The position numbers were made by a program, and so were the translations under genes. This document shows, one piece after another, positions 26,545 to 34,696 of a stretch of DNA of 64,000 nt. Location of the stretch: the NCBI GenBank assembly GCA_002787635.1, contig PCXK01000022.1, positions 1-64,000 of the forward strand, written 5' to 3'. Each line of letters begins with the position of its first letter. Position 1 is the stretch's first letter. The notes under the pieces are model-generated. The model saw nothing but the letters and a program-made list of their open reading frames with translations, searched no databases and was not told where the DNA came from. This DNA is from Alphaproteobacteria bacterium CG11_big_fil_rev_8_21_14_0_20_39_49. GTDB lineage: Bacteria; Pseudomonadota; Alphaproteobacteria; Rickettsiales; UBA6187.

Positions 26545-27849
26545 ATGAATAAACAGTTTTACAGAATATTCCTGATTTTAGTTGTTAGTTTTTTTACAAC
26601 ATCTGCACAAGCGAGTTCTAAAGATACAATAAAGCTGCTTGACCTTTTTGGAGATGTTTTTGACAAGGTTAAGAGGGACTATGTAGAGGAAGTTGACGAT
26701 AAAGAATTGGTAGAATCCGCTATTAACGGTATGCTTTCATCTCTTGACCCGCATTCAAGCTATCTTAATGAAAACGATTTCGATGAAATGAGAATACAGA
26801 CCAGAGGGGAGTTCGGCGGTCTTGGTATTGAGGTTACTATGGAAAACGGGTTGGTAAAGGTTGTTTCCCCTATTGATGATACGCCTGCATATCGTGCGGG
26901 ATTAGAGGCAGGAGATTATATCAGCCAGATAGACGGCGAGGCGGTTATGGGAACTACGCTTTCCGAAGCTGTTGATAAAATGAGAGGTAAGCCCGGAACG
27001 GAGATAGAGCTTACCGTTTTGCGTGAAGGTGAAAATGAGCCGCTTACATTCAATATTAAAAGAGATATCATAAAAATAAAATCGGTTCGTGCCAGAAAAG
27101 AAGGTGATGATATCGTATATGCAAGGATTACATCTTTTTCCGAGACCACGGCTGATAGTTTGAAACGTGAAGTGAAAAAGTTAAAAAGTGAAATAGGTGA
27201 TGAGAAGTTCAAGGGAGTAGTGCTTGACCTTAGAAATAATCCGGGTGGATTGCTTGATCAGGCTATAGAAGTGTCGGATGCTTTCCTTGATAAAGGTGAG
27301 ATAGTGTCTACCGGCGGAAGAGTGCCTGACAGCAATAAAAGATTTAATGCGTCACGCGGCGACATCATTGACGGCAAACCGATAGTGGTAATGATAAACG
27401 GCGGTTCGGCATCTGCTTCCGAGATTGTTTCGGGTGCGTTACAGGATCACAAGCGGGGTATTGTTATCGGTACTAAGTCCTTCGGTAAAGGTTCGGTTCA
27501 AACCGTAATACCTCTATCTGCAAGCAAAGGTGCTATGCGTCTTACAACTTCAAGATACTACACTCCTGCGGGGCGTTCTATTCAGGCTGAAGGGATTGAG
27601 CCTGATATAATTGTCGAACAGGCAAAGCTTGAAGAAATAAAAGCTCGTAAAATGTCTTCTGAGGCAAATTTAAGAAAGCACCTGAAAAATAATAACGGTG
27701 GTAGTGGCGGTAGTGAGAATAGTGATGCAAGCAAGACCGCAGAAGGTGAAAAAGAAGATACCGAATCGGTTTATGAAAAAGACTACCAACTAGGTAGGGC
27801 GTTGGATTTACTAAGGGGAATTCATATTTATAACGAGAGTAAGATGTAA
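26545..27849 (+). CDS. ctpA: Carboxyl-terminal processing protease (S41)
   Basis: This 434-residue periplasmic serine protease has a signal peptide (cleavage after about residue 23, SAQA/SS), a PDZ domain (about 85-165) and an S41 catalytic domain with the Ser/Lys dyad at S290 in NGGSASASEI and K315 in SFGKGSVQ. The C-terminal 70 residues include a Gly/Ser/Asn-rich linker (NNNGGSGGSENSD). It leads a run with a polysaccharide deacetylase-like gene, rppH and a DUF721 gene, an order common in alphaproteobacteria. Confidence 0.95.
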   Translation: MNKQFYRIFLILVVSFFTTSAQASSKDTIKLLDLFGDVFDKVKRDYVEEVDDKELVESAINGMLSSLDPHSSYLNENDFDEMRIQTRGEFGGLGIEVTMENGLVKVVSPIDDTPAYRAGLEAGDYISQIDGEAVMGTTLSEAVDKMRGKPGTEIELTVLREGENEPLTFNIKRDIIKIKSVRARKEGDDIVYARITSFSETTADSLKREVKKLKSEIGDEKFKGVVLDLRNNPGGLLDQAIEVSDAFLDKGEIVSTGGRVPDSNKRFNASRGDIIDGKPIVVMINGGSASASEIVSGALQDHKRGIVIGTKSFGKGSVQTVIPLSASKGAMRLTTSRYYTPAGRSIQAEGIEPDIIVEQAKLEEIKARKMSSEANLRKHLKNNNGGSGGSENSDASKTAEGEKEDTESVYEKDYQLGRALDLLRGIHIYNESKM

Positions 27850-27871
27850 TTTTTAATTCGTTCCTTATGTT

Positions 27872-28984
27872 ATGAAGTTTTTATCAGGTCTGAAGTTCAA
27901 AATGGCGGATTTTAAGTTCAGCCCCTCCACAGTAGTGGCAGGGGTTGTAACTTTTTTTATAGTCACTTCATTAGTGGCAATAATATCCGGACTTTATATA
28001 GGTAAGGATAAAAGAATAGAAAATGCACTTGCCTCCGGTACAAGGCTTGAGTTCAATCTTGCTACGGACGAGATTACAGGGCTTATTCTTTTAACCGAGG
28101 ATAAAACCGCCCCAAAAGATGGTAGCAATAACACCAAGTCGGGAAATGCAACCGAAGGTATAAAAGCAGTCGAAAATAAGCTTGCATGGTTAAATGAGGA
28201 TTTCATAGGACCAAGAATGCCTCAGGCGTTTGTTGACGTCCTGATGGAAAGTGCGACTTCGGGTTTAAATATCAAAAAAGTTAAATTAAGCGAACTTAGT
28301 GATAAGCCTATAATAGTTGTTATACTCAAAGGTCTGGGGTTAAGTGCGTCTACTACCCAAAGTGCCATGGAACTGCCTAGTTCGGTTAATTTCGGGCTTT
28401 CTCCTTATTCTGCTACTATTAATGAATGGGCGGAAAAAGCGAAGCAACAGGGTAGGGAAGTAGTGCTGCATATACCGATGGAAACTAAAGACTACCGCTT
28501 GAATGATCCGGGACCATATGCACTTTTAACGCAGTCTTCAAAAGAAGATAATATTACGCGGCTTAATATGTTGCTAGGGCTGATAAAGGGATATGAAGCC
28601 GTTTACTCGGAAAAAGAGGAGGTGTTTACCCATACTCTTTCAAGTTCAAAGCCGGTATTGCAGGCTTTAAAAAGTAAAAGGAAGTTCCTTATATTCGGGG
28701 GTGGCTATGCGGATTTTTCACTGATACAGCTTGCCGATGAGCTGGAATACCCGCTACTTGTAAATGATTTTATATTAGATGACGATATATCGCAGGAAAG
28801 CATAAACGCTAAATTCAAGGAAATTGAAGAAGCGGCATTAGAAAAAGGGTATGTTGTGGTTATGGCACATCCGTATCCTATAACAATAAGGATGCTGGAA
28901 AGGTGGTTGCCCGAAGCTGAAGAAAGAGGGTTTTTCATCGCTCCTGTATCATTGTTACTTGGAAAACAAATTGTAAAAGAATAA
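27872..28984 (+). CDS. Divergent polysaccharide deacetylase family protein
   Basis: This 370-residue protein has a membrane anchor (about residues 20-45), a variable linker and a divergent polysaccharide deacetylase (YibQ-like) barrel. Motifs are PIIVVILKGLGLS in place of the usual DDxG metal-binding block, VNFGLSPYS, REVVLHIPMETKDY, DPGPYALL and a late VVMAHPYPITIRMLERWLP. The expected Asp pair near GLG is replaced by Lys, which may mean metal binding is altered. It starts 22 bases after ctpA and ends 12 bases before rppH, implying one transcript. Confidence 0.85.
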   Translation: MKFLSGLKFKMADFKFSPSTVVAGVVTFFIVTSLVAIISGLYIGKDKRIENALASGTRLEFNLATDEITGLILLTEDKTAPKDGSNNTKSGNATEGIKAVENKLAWLNEDFIGPRMPQAFVDVLMESATSGLNIKKVKLSELSDKPIIVVILKGLGLSASTTQSAMELPSSVNFGLSPYSATINEWAEKAKQQGREVVLHIPMETKDYRLNDPGPYALLTQSSKEDNITRLNMLLGLIKGYEAVYSEKEEVFTHTLSSSKPVLQALKSKRKFLIFGGGYADFSLIQLADELEYPLLVNDFILDDDISQESINAKFKEIEEAALEKGYVVVMAHPYPITIRMLERWLPEAEERGFFIAPVSLLLGKQIVKE

Positions 28985-28996
28985 AAGAGGGAAAAA

Positions 28997-29491
28997 TTGG
29001 TTGACGTAAATAGTTTGCCATACCGTTATGGCGTTGGAATGATGTTGGTAAACAAGGATTCACAGGTTTTTGTCGGTAAAAGGATAGATACTTCAAGTGA
29101 GGCATGGCAGATGCCGCAAGGCGGTGTAGATAAGGGCGAAGATGAAAAAACGGCAGCCTTCAGAGAGTTGCAAGAAGAAGTGGGAACGGATAAAGCTGTT
29201 CTTATAGCACAAAGTGCCGATTATTATTATTACGACCTGCCTGAAGAACTGATACCCAATGTTTGGGGGGGTAAATTCCGTGGACAAAAACAAAGGTGGT
29301 TCGTATTCCTGTTCGAAGGAGATAACGACGATATAAATATCGCTACCGACCACCCGGAATTTTGTGAGTGGAAATGGATAAACGCAAATGACCTGCCTGA
29401 TGTTATAGTGCCGTTCAAAAGAAAAATATATTCCGACATACTTGGTGAATTTTCAAACCTTATAGAAAAGATAAATGAATCGGACATCTAA
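28997..29491 (+). CDS. rppH: RNA pyrophosphohydrolase RppH
   Basis: RppH removes pyrophosphate from the 5' end of mRNA or cleaves dinucleoside polyphosphates. The 164-residue Nudix protein shows the Nudix box GGVDKGEDEKTAAFRELQEEVG (residues about 42-63) and the PYRYGVGMMLVN and WFVFLF segments typical of RppH. The start is TTG at 28997, preceded by AGAGGG; the first internal ATG would cut into the conserved N-terminus. Its end overlaps the next gene by 17 bases. Confidence 0.93.
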   Translation: MVDVNSLPYRYGVGMMLVNKDSQVFVGKRIDTSSEAWQMPQGGVDKGEDEKTAAFRELQEEVGTDKAVLIAQSADYYYYDLPEELIPNVWGGKFRGQKQRWFVFLFEGDNDDINIATDHPEFCEWKWINANDLPDVIVPFKRKIYSDILGEFSNLIEKINESDI

Positions 29492-29984
29492 ATATACAAA
29501 AAAATATGCCGGTGTTAACAGATTGTCAGCCGGTTTAAATGCCGTTACAACTCCTTTGTTTAAAAAACGCGGATTTGCCGAAAATAAAATTATTACCGAC
29601 TGGAACTATATTGTAGGCAAAGAGCTTGGCAATAGCAGCACTCCCAAACGAATAACGTTTAACAGAGATAAAAAAACCGACGGCACATTGACGGTTGAAG
29701 TATATGATAGCGGTATCGCTATGGAAATGACATATATGGAGCCGGTGCTTATAGAGAAGATATCGGTTTATTTCGGTTATAGGGCGATTTCACGCCTCAA
29801 GATTATGCAAAGACCCGGCGGACAGCCTCATCTTGATGAGGAGAGAAAAATACCCGTAAGAAATATATCGGACGATAAGAAAAAAGTGCTGGATAATTAT
29901 CTGGAAGATATTGATGATGCGGAACTAAAAGAAGCATTGAAAAGCCTCGGTGTCGGGGTGATGTCGGATTATAGTAAATTATAA
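29475..29984 (+). CDS. DUF721 / DciA-like protein
   Basis: The 169-residue protein has the DUF721 pattern: GLNAVTTPLFKKRGFAENKIITDWNYIVGKEL, then TPKRITFNRDK, TLTVEVYDSGIAMEMTYMEPVLIEKI and FGYRAISRLKIMQ. The family includes DciA, which helps load the replicative helicase DnaB in bacteria without DnaC. The last codons and the TAA stop (YSKL, stop) lie inside the left end of a repeat element (ATAGTAAATTATAAATTCAT, 29971-29990), so the natural C-terminus may have been altered by insertion. Confidence 0.82.
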   Translation: MNRTSKYTKKYAGVNRLSAGLNAVTTPLFKKRGFAENKIITDWNYIVGKELGNSSTPKRITFNRDKKTDGTLTVEVYDSGIAMEMTYMEPVLIEKISVYFGYRAISRLKIMQRPGGQPHLDEERKIPVRNISDDKKKVLDNYLEDIDDAELKEALKSLGVGVMSDYSKL

Positions 29985-30114
29985 ATTCATTTATGTCATT
30001 ACCCGAGTTTCCGTAGGAAACTATAGGGCGATATCATGAGATTACCCTATAATTGCCTCCGGCAATTCGGGTAATGACGTTTATCTTATAGGATATGAAC
30101 TTAGAATTTACTAT
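29971..30114. mobile_element. Small inverted-repeat element, TAGTAAATT family
   Basis: The ends ATAGTAAATTATAAATTCAT (29971-29990) and ATGAACTTAGAATTTACTAT (30095-30114) are inverted repeats matching at 18 of 20 positions. The 144-base element contains a GTCATT...AATGACG core (29995-30079) with two hairpins, one CCCGAGTTTCC/GGAAACTATAGGG and one CCCTATAATTGCC/GGCAATTCGGG. It encodes nothing and overlaps the 3' end of the DUF721 gene. Confidence 0.65.
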
Positions 30115-30206
30115 AGTAGTAAAATAACATAAAAGTTTTACGGATATTTGCAAAATAAAGGATTTAAGTATATATAGTACTATAAAAAACTTTAGACGGA
30201 AAATAA

Positions 30207-31742
30207 ATGACAAAAGATAAAAGACCAAAGCCGGTAGTTTTATGTATATTGGACGGCTGGGGAGAAGGAGAGGCGACTAGCGATAATGCTATAACAAGTG
30301 CTAATACTCCTTTTTGGGATAAGCTGGTAGCATCATGCCCTAAGTCATCGCTGAACACTTCGGGTTTAAGCGTAGGCTTGCCTGAAGGTCAGATGGGTAA
30401 TTCGGAAGTGGGTCATATGAACATAGGCGGCGGACGCATAGTTATGCAGAGCTTGCCGAGGATTGATAAGGCATTTGCAGACGGTGAGCTTGAAAATGAT
30501 AAGCAGCTAAACAAATTCATTGAGTCGGTGAAAGAGAAATCGGGAGATGTTCATATTATGGGGCTGATGTCCCCCGGCGGTGTGCATTCACACCAGATGC
30601 ATATAGCAGGGCTTGCTAAAATAATCTCTAAAAAAGGCGTAGCTGTAAAAATACACGCATTCTTGGACGGAAGGGACGTACCTCCTGCAAGTGCTATAGA
30701 ATATCTGAAAAATTTCAATAAAGAGATAGCAGGGTTTAAAGCTCAGGTGGTATCGGTGTGCGGGCGTTATTACGCTATGGACAGGGATAACCGCCGGGAC
30801 AGGGTGAAACTTGCCTATGATGCTATGGCAAAGGCACAGGCAACAAAAGCCGCCTCTTTGGAAGATGCCATTGAAGAAAATTATAAGAAAGACGTTTATG
30901 ATGAGTTCATAAAACCAATCGTTTTAAATGGTTATGAAGGAATGAAAGACGGTGACGGGCTGTTTATGGCAAATTTCCGTTCGGATAGGGCAAGGCAGAT
31001 TCTTAACGCTTTTGTAACGCCTGATTTTGATGGGTTTGACAGGGGCGGGTTGATAGATTTTGCAGGCAGGATAGGCATGGTTGAATATTCGTCCGAGCTT
31101 ACAAAATATGTCGATATATTGTTCAAGCCTATTGAACTGAAAAACAATCTTGGGCAGGTAATTGCCGATAATAATATGACCCAGCTAAGGATTGCTGAAA
31201 CTGAAAAATATGCCCATGTGACGTTCTTTTTCAATAGCGGCAATGAAGAAAAATATAAGGGGGAGGAAAGGATAATGGTTCCTTCCCCTAATGTCGGGAC
31301 ATATGACATGAAGCCCGAAATGTCAGCCGTTGAGGTTACCGACAAGCTGGTTGATGCGGTAAATTCGGGTAAGTTCGACCTTATAGTAGTAAATTACGCA
31401 AATACCGATATGGTAGGGCATACCGGAAGCTATGATGCCGCAGTTAAAGCCGTGGAAACCATAGATGGTTGTCTGGAAAGGTTGGTAAATGCGGTTGAAA
31501 ATGCACGCGGCTCAATATTAATTACTGCAGACCATGGTAATTCGGAGCAGATGAAAGATGATAAAACAGGGCAGCCGCATACATCGCACACAACTAATCC
31601 CGTACCGTTAATAATGGCAGGATATGGTGCGGATAAATATAAACTAAAAAACGGCAGGTTATGTGATATCGCACCTACCATATTAAATATTATGGGAATC
31701 GGGCAACCGGAGGATATGACTGGAGAAGTGCTTTTTAAGTGA
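30207..31742 (+). CDS. gpmI: 2,3-bisphosphoglycerate-independent phosphoglycerate mutase
   Basis: GpmI interconverts 3- and 2-phosphoglycerate using two metal ions. The 511-residue protein begins with PVVLCILDGWGEGEATSDNAI (metal Asp), has the phosphoserine site in MGNSEVGHMNIGGGR near residue 62-70, HAFLDGRDVPPASA, and the second metal cluster in VVNYANTDMVGHTGSYDAA and ITADHGNSEQM...HTSHTTNPVP. Length is normal. It lies between two repeat elements and is probably monocistronic. Confidence 0.97.
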   Translation: MTKDKRPKPVVLCILDGWGEGEATSDNAITSANTPFWDKLVASCPKSSLNTSGLSVGLPEGQMGNSEVGHMNIGGGRIVMQSLPRIDKAFADGELENDKQLNKFIESVKEKSGDVHIMGLMSPGGVHSHQMHIAGLAKIISKKGVAVKIHAFLDGRDVPPASAIEYLKNFNKEIAGFKAQVVSVCGRYYAMDRDNRRDRVKLAYDAMAKAQATKAASLEDAIEENYKKDVYDEFIKPIVLNGYEGMKDGDGLFMANFRSDRARQILNAFVTPDFDGFDRGGLIDFAGRIGMVEYSSELTKYVDILFKPIELKNNLGQVIADNNMTQLRIAETEKYAHVTFFFNSGNEEKYKGEERIMVPSPNVGTYDMKPEMSAVEVTDKLVDAVNSGKFDLIVVNYANTDMVGHTGSYDAAVKAVETIDGCLERLVNAVENARGSILITADHGNSEQMKDDKTGQPHTSHTTNPVPLIMAGYGADKYKLKNGRLCDIAPTILNIMGIGQPEDMTGEVLFK

Positions 31743-31754
31743 ACAAGGGAATAA

Positions 31755-31950
31755 CTATAGAAGGCTCTGCAAAAGGGTGAAAAGTTTAATTTATTCCCTC
31801 TCCCGTTTACGGGGGAGGGTTAGGGAGGGGGCGATACATGCAGGTATAAAAAATACTTGCGAGTTTCCACCCCTCACAAAAACACTTCGTGTTTTTAACT
31901 CTCCCTCAAGGGGAGAGTAGTTTTTTTGACTTTTGCAGAGGGTTCTATAG
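31755..31950. mobile_element. MITE-like element with CCTCTGCAAAAG ends
   Basis: The 196-base element has inverted ends of 21 bases (31755-31775 and 31930-31950) differing at two positions; each starts CTATAGAA and ends CTCTGCAAAAG read inward. The interior carries C-rich and G-rich hairpins (CCCTCTCCCGTTTACGGGGGAGGG near 31796) and no gene. No transposase is in the window. A second left end is at 12825. Confidence 0.65.
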
Positions 31951-32006
31951 TTCTTAAATGTTTTTATAATTAACACTGCGTAACTTTGCAGTTGGAATAA
32001 GACTTT

Positions 32007-32831
32007 ATGGCAAAAAAGGAAGATGATAAGATGAATGATAAGGTTGTTATGACTCCTGATGTGGATATTAATACAAAGGAGGTCAAAGGCAAAAAAAAGG
32101 AAACAAAAGGTGAGACGGTACGCTCACTTGCTATTGCCATAATACTTGCCGTTATATTCAGGAGTTTTGCTTTTGAGCCTTTTTATATTCCGTCAAGTTC
32201 GATGAAGTCTACTTTGCTTATCGGTGATTATGTGTTCGTATCCAAATATACCTATGGTTATAGCCGTTATTCGTTCCCGTTCGGATTTGATATATTTGAA
32301 GGTCGTATCGGAGGTGATAAGCCGCAAAGAGGCGATGTGGCGGTGTTCAAACTTCCGACTAACCCAAGCATTAACTATATTAAAAGGCTTGTAGGTATGC
32401 CCGGCGATAAGATACAAGTGATAAACGGGGAGCTTTATATAAATCAAGAAAAAGTATCCAGAAAAAAAATAGAAAACTTCCTTGATAAGGACGAAAGGGG
32501 GAATGTTACTTCCATACCGCAATATATAGAAACGTTACCTAACGGCGTATCATACCGTGTGCTTGACCAAAGGCGTAACGGAGATTTGGATAATACCGAG
32601 GTCTATGAAGTGCCGGAAGGGCATTATTTTATGATGGGTGATAACAGGGATAATTCCGCTGATAGCAGGGTTTTGCTTAGTGTGGGGTATGTGCCGGAAG
32701 AAAATCTTGTAGGTCCTGCCAACCGGATATTCTTCTCATCGGAGGATTCTTTGCTTAAAATATGGACATGGCCGAGCAGCCTGAGATTCGACAGATTCTT
32801 TTCGAGCATAAAATATGAAGGTGAGAAATAG
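32007..32831 (+). CDS. lepB: Signal peptidase I
   Basis: LepB cleaves signal peptides from secreted proteins in the inner membrane. The 274-residue chain has a charged N-terminal region, one helix (RSLAIAIILAVIFRSFAF, about 36-53), the catalytic Ser in PSSSMKSTLLIGDYVFV (near 63) and the Lys in NYIKRLVGMPGDKI (near 127), then GDNRDNSADSR. Its TAG stop overlaps the GTG of rnc. lepB-rnc-era is a classic conserved run. Confidence 0.96.
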   Translation: MAKKEDDKMNDKVVMTPDVDINTKEVKGKKKETKGETVRSLAIAIILAVIFRSFAFEPFYIPSSSMKSTLLIGDYVFVSKYTYGYSRYSFPFGFDIFEGRIGGDKPQRGDVAVFKLPTNPSINYIKRLVGMPGDKIQVINGELYINQEKVSRKKIENFLDKDERGNVTSIPQYIETLPNGVSYRVLDQRRNGDLDNTEVYEVPEGHYFMMGDNRDNSADSRVLLSVGYVPEENLVGPANRIFFSSEDSLLKIWTWPSSLRFDRFFSSIKYEGEK

Positions 32832-33523
32832 TGGATAAGATTGAAAAGGCTCTATCATATAGTTTTAAAAATCATTCTTTGCTTGAAGAGGCACTTACAC
32901 ATCCTAGTATCTCAAAACAAAGATGTGATAAAATATCCTTTTTTAATTATGAGCGTTTCGAGTTTTTGGGCGATGCCGTACTCGGTCTGGTCATAGCAGA
33001 GTTGCTCATAAATAAATACCCTGAGGAAAAAGAAGGCTCTCTGGCTAAAAGGCTGGCAGGTCTGGTGCGTGGTGAGGCTTTGGCTTGTGTTGCCAGAAAA
33101 CTGAATATAGGTGAGTTTATAAAGATGACTCAGGGTGAAGAAGTTATGGGAGGCAGGGATAATTCAAGCAATATTGAAAATACTCTGGAAGCTATCATCG
33201 GAGCTATATATATAGATTCAGGCTTGGAAGGTGCAAGGGATTTTATCGGCAGGCACTGGATAGAACTTATAGATAATATGAAAGAGCCGCCTAAAGATCC
33301 TAAAACGGAATTGCAGGAATGGTCGCAAGGCAGAGGTTTGCCGATACCCGAATATAAGGTTATAAAGCAAACAGGCCCTTCGCATGACCCTTACTTTGAA
33401 ATAAGCGTCAAGGTGGAGGGAGTGGAAGAAGTTACGGCAGACGGACACTCCAAGAAAAAAGCCGAAAAAAATGCCGCAAAAAAATTGTTGAAAATAATAA
33501 AAGAAGAAGATAGTGGAAAATAA
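32831..33523 (+). CDS. rnc: Ribonuclease III
   Basis: RNase III cuts double-stranded RNA in rRNA processing and regulation. The 230-residue protein has the catalytic signature ERFEFLGDAVLGLVIAELL (about 37-55), the second acidic cluster NTLEAIIGAIYIDSG (about 117-131), and a C-terminal double-stranded RNA-binding domain (about 155-225) ending SKKKAEKNAAKKLLK. GTG start overlaps the lepB stop; the end overlaps era by 11 bases. Confidence 0.97.
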   Translation: MDKIEKALSYSFKNHSLLEEALTHPSISKQRCDKISFFNYERFEFLGDAVLGLVIAELLINKYPEEKEGSLAKRLAGLVRGEALACVARKLNIGEFIKMTQGEEVMGGRDNSSNIENTLEAIIGAIYIDSGLEGARDFIGRHWIELIDNMKEPPKDPKTELQEWSQGRGLPIPEYKVIKQTGPSHDPYFEISVKVEGVEEVTADGHSKKKAEKNAAKKLLKIIKEEDSGK

Positions 33524-34403
33524 TCAAAAATGCGGTTTTATAGCCCTAATGGGTGCGCCGAATGTGGGTAAGTCCACTTTAGTTAATAATCTGGTAGGAA
33601 GCAAAATATCTATCGTTACCCCTAAAGTACAAACTACAAGGGCAAGCATAAAAGGTATATACACACAAGGTGATACGCAGCTCATATTCATTGACACGCC
33701 GGGGCTTTTCAACGCAAAGGAAAAGCTGGAAAAAGCTATTGTAAAAGAAGCGTGGAGCGGAGTGGAAGAGGCGGACTATCTGGCATTGCTGATAGATGCG
33801 AAAAAAGGCATATGTAAAGACACCGCTCAGGTAATAAAATCGCTAAAGGAACAGGGCAAAAAAGCCGCTCTTATAATAAATAAGATTGATCTTATCCAAA
33901 GGGAAAAATTGTTTGAGCTGGCAACAAAACTAAACGATGAGGGTGTGTTCACTGAAACTTTCATGGTATCGGCATTAAAAGGGGACGGTACTAAAAGACT
34001 GATAGAATATTTCGCGTCTATTGCTAAGAATAGCCCGTGGATGTTCCCTGAAGACCAGATAATGGACGCTCCGATAAAATTCTATGCGGCTGAAGTTACC
34101 CGTGAAAAGATATTCATGAAATTACAGCAAGAAATACCCTATTCCGTAGCGGTGGAAACCGAAAAATGGGAAGAAACAAAAAAAGCCGTCAATATCAATC
34201 AGGTGATATATGTGCGTAAGCAGGGGCAAAAAGCTATCATACTAGGCAAAGGCGGTTCAATGATAAAACAGATAGGTGCAGCCTCCAGACGTGAGCTAGA
34301 AGAAGCGTTAGAGTCAAAGGTAAATCTATTCTTGTTCGTTAAAGTTCGTGAAAACTGGGTGGATAACCCGAGCATCTATAAGGAAATAGGATTGGATCTA
34401 TAG
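33513..34403 (+). CDS. era: GTPase Era
   Basis: Era is a GTPase that binds 16S rRNA during 30S maturation. The 296-residue protein has G1 GAPNVGKST, G3 DTPGLF, G4 NKID and a C-terminal KH domain with VIYVRKQGQKAIILGKGGSMIKQIGAASRRELEEAL. The TAG stop at 34401-34403 lies within the left end of a repeat element beginning at 34399, so the end of the protein coincides with an insertion. Confidence 0.97.
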   Translation: MENNQKCGFIALMGAPNVGKSTLVNNLVGSKISIVTPKVQTTRASIKGIYTQGDTQLIFIDTPGLFNAKEKLEKAIVKEAWSGVEEADYLALLIDAKKGICKDTAQVIKSLKEQGKKAALIINKIDLIQREKLFELATKLNDEGVFTETFMVSALKGDGTKRLIEYFASIAKNSPWMFPEDQIMDAPIKFYAAEVTREKIFMKLQQEIPYSVAVETEKWEETKKAVNINQVIYVRKQGQKAIILGKGGSMIKQIGAASRRELEEALESKVNLFLFVKVRENWVDNPSIYKEIGLDL

Positions 34404-34602
34404 TAAATTAACTTTATAATTCGATATATAAACGTCATCCTATGGCTTGACCATAGGATCCAAGTAATATAAATAATGCATGCACTTTGTGCATACTTCT
34501 TTTTCTTTCTTGGATTCCAAATCAAGTTTGGAACGACTTAGTCATATAATTAAAATATCGGTTACAAAACACTGTATAGCATTTTAAAGTTAAATTACTA
34601 TA
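34399..34602. mobile_element. Small inverted-repeat element, TAGTAAATT family, after era
   Basis: The end at 34399-34420 (TATAGTAAATTAACTTTA...) and the end at 34581-34602 are 22-base inverted repeats matching at 20 positions. Inside is a two-hairpin cassette (34434-34537) that recurs at 37133. The element is about 204 bases, non-coding, and supplies the era stop codon. The following 90 bases up to the next gene hold a decayed CACCCCTCTTTC/GGGAGAGGG hairpin like that of the element at 31755. Confidence 0.65.
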
Positions 34603-34696
34603 TAATTTCGGTGGAGAAATTATCAGGAATAAAAGCCTTCACCCCTCTTTCAAAGGGAGAGGGAATATAAATATTTCCGTAATATATTTTCCACCG

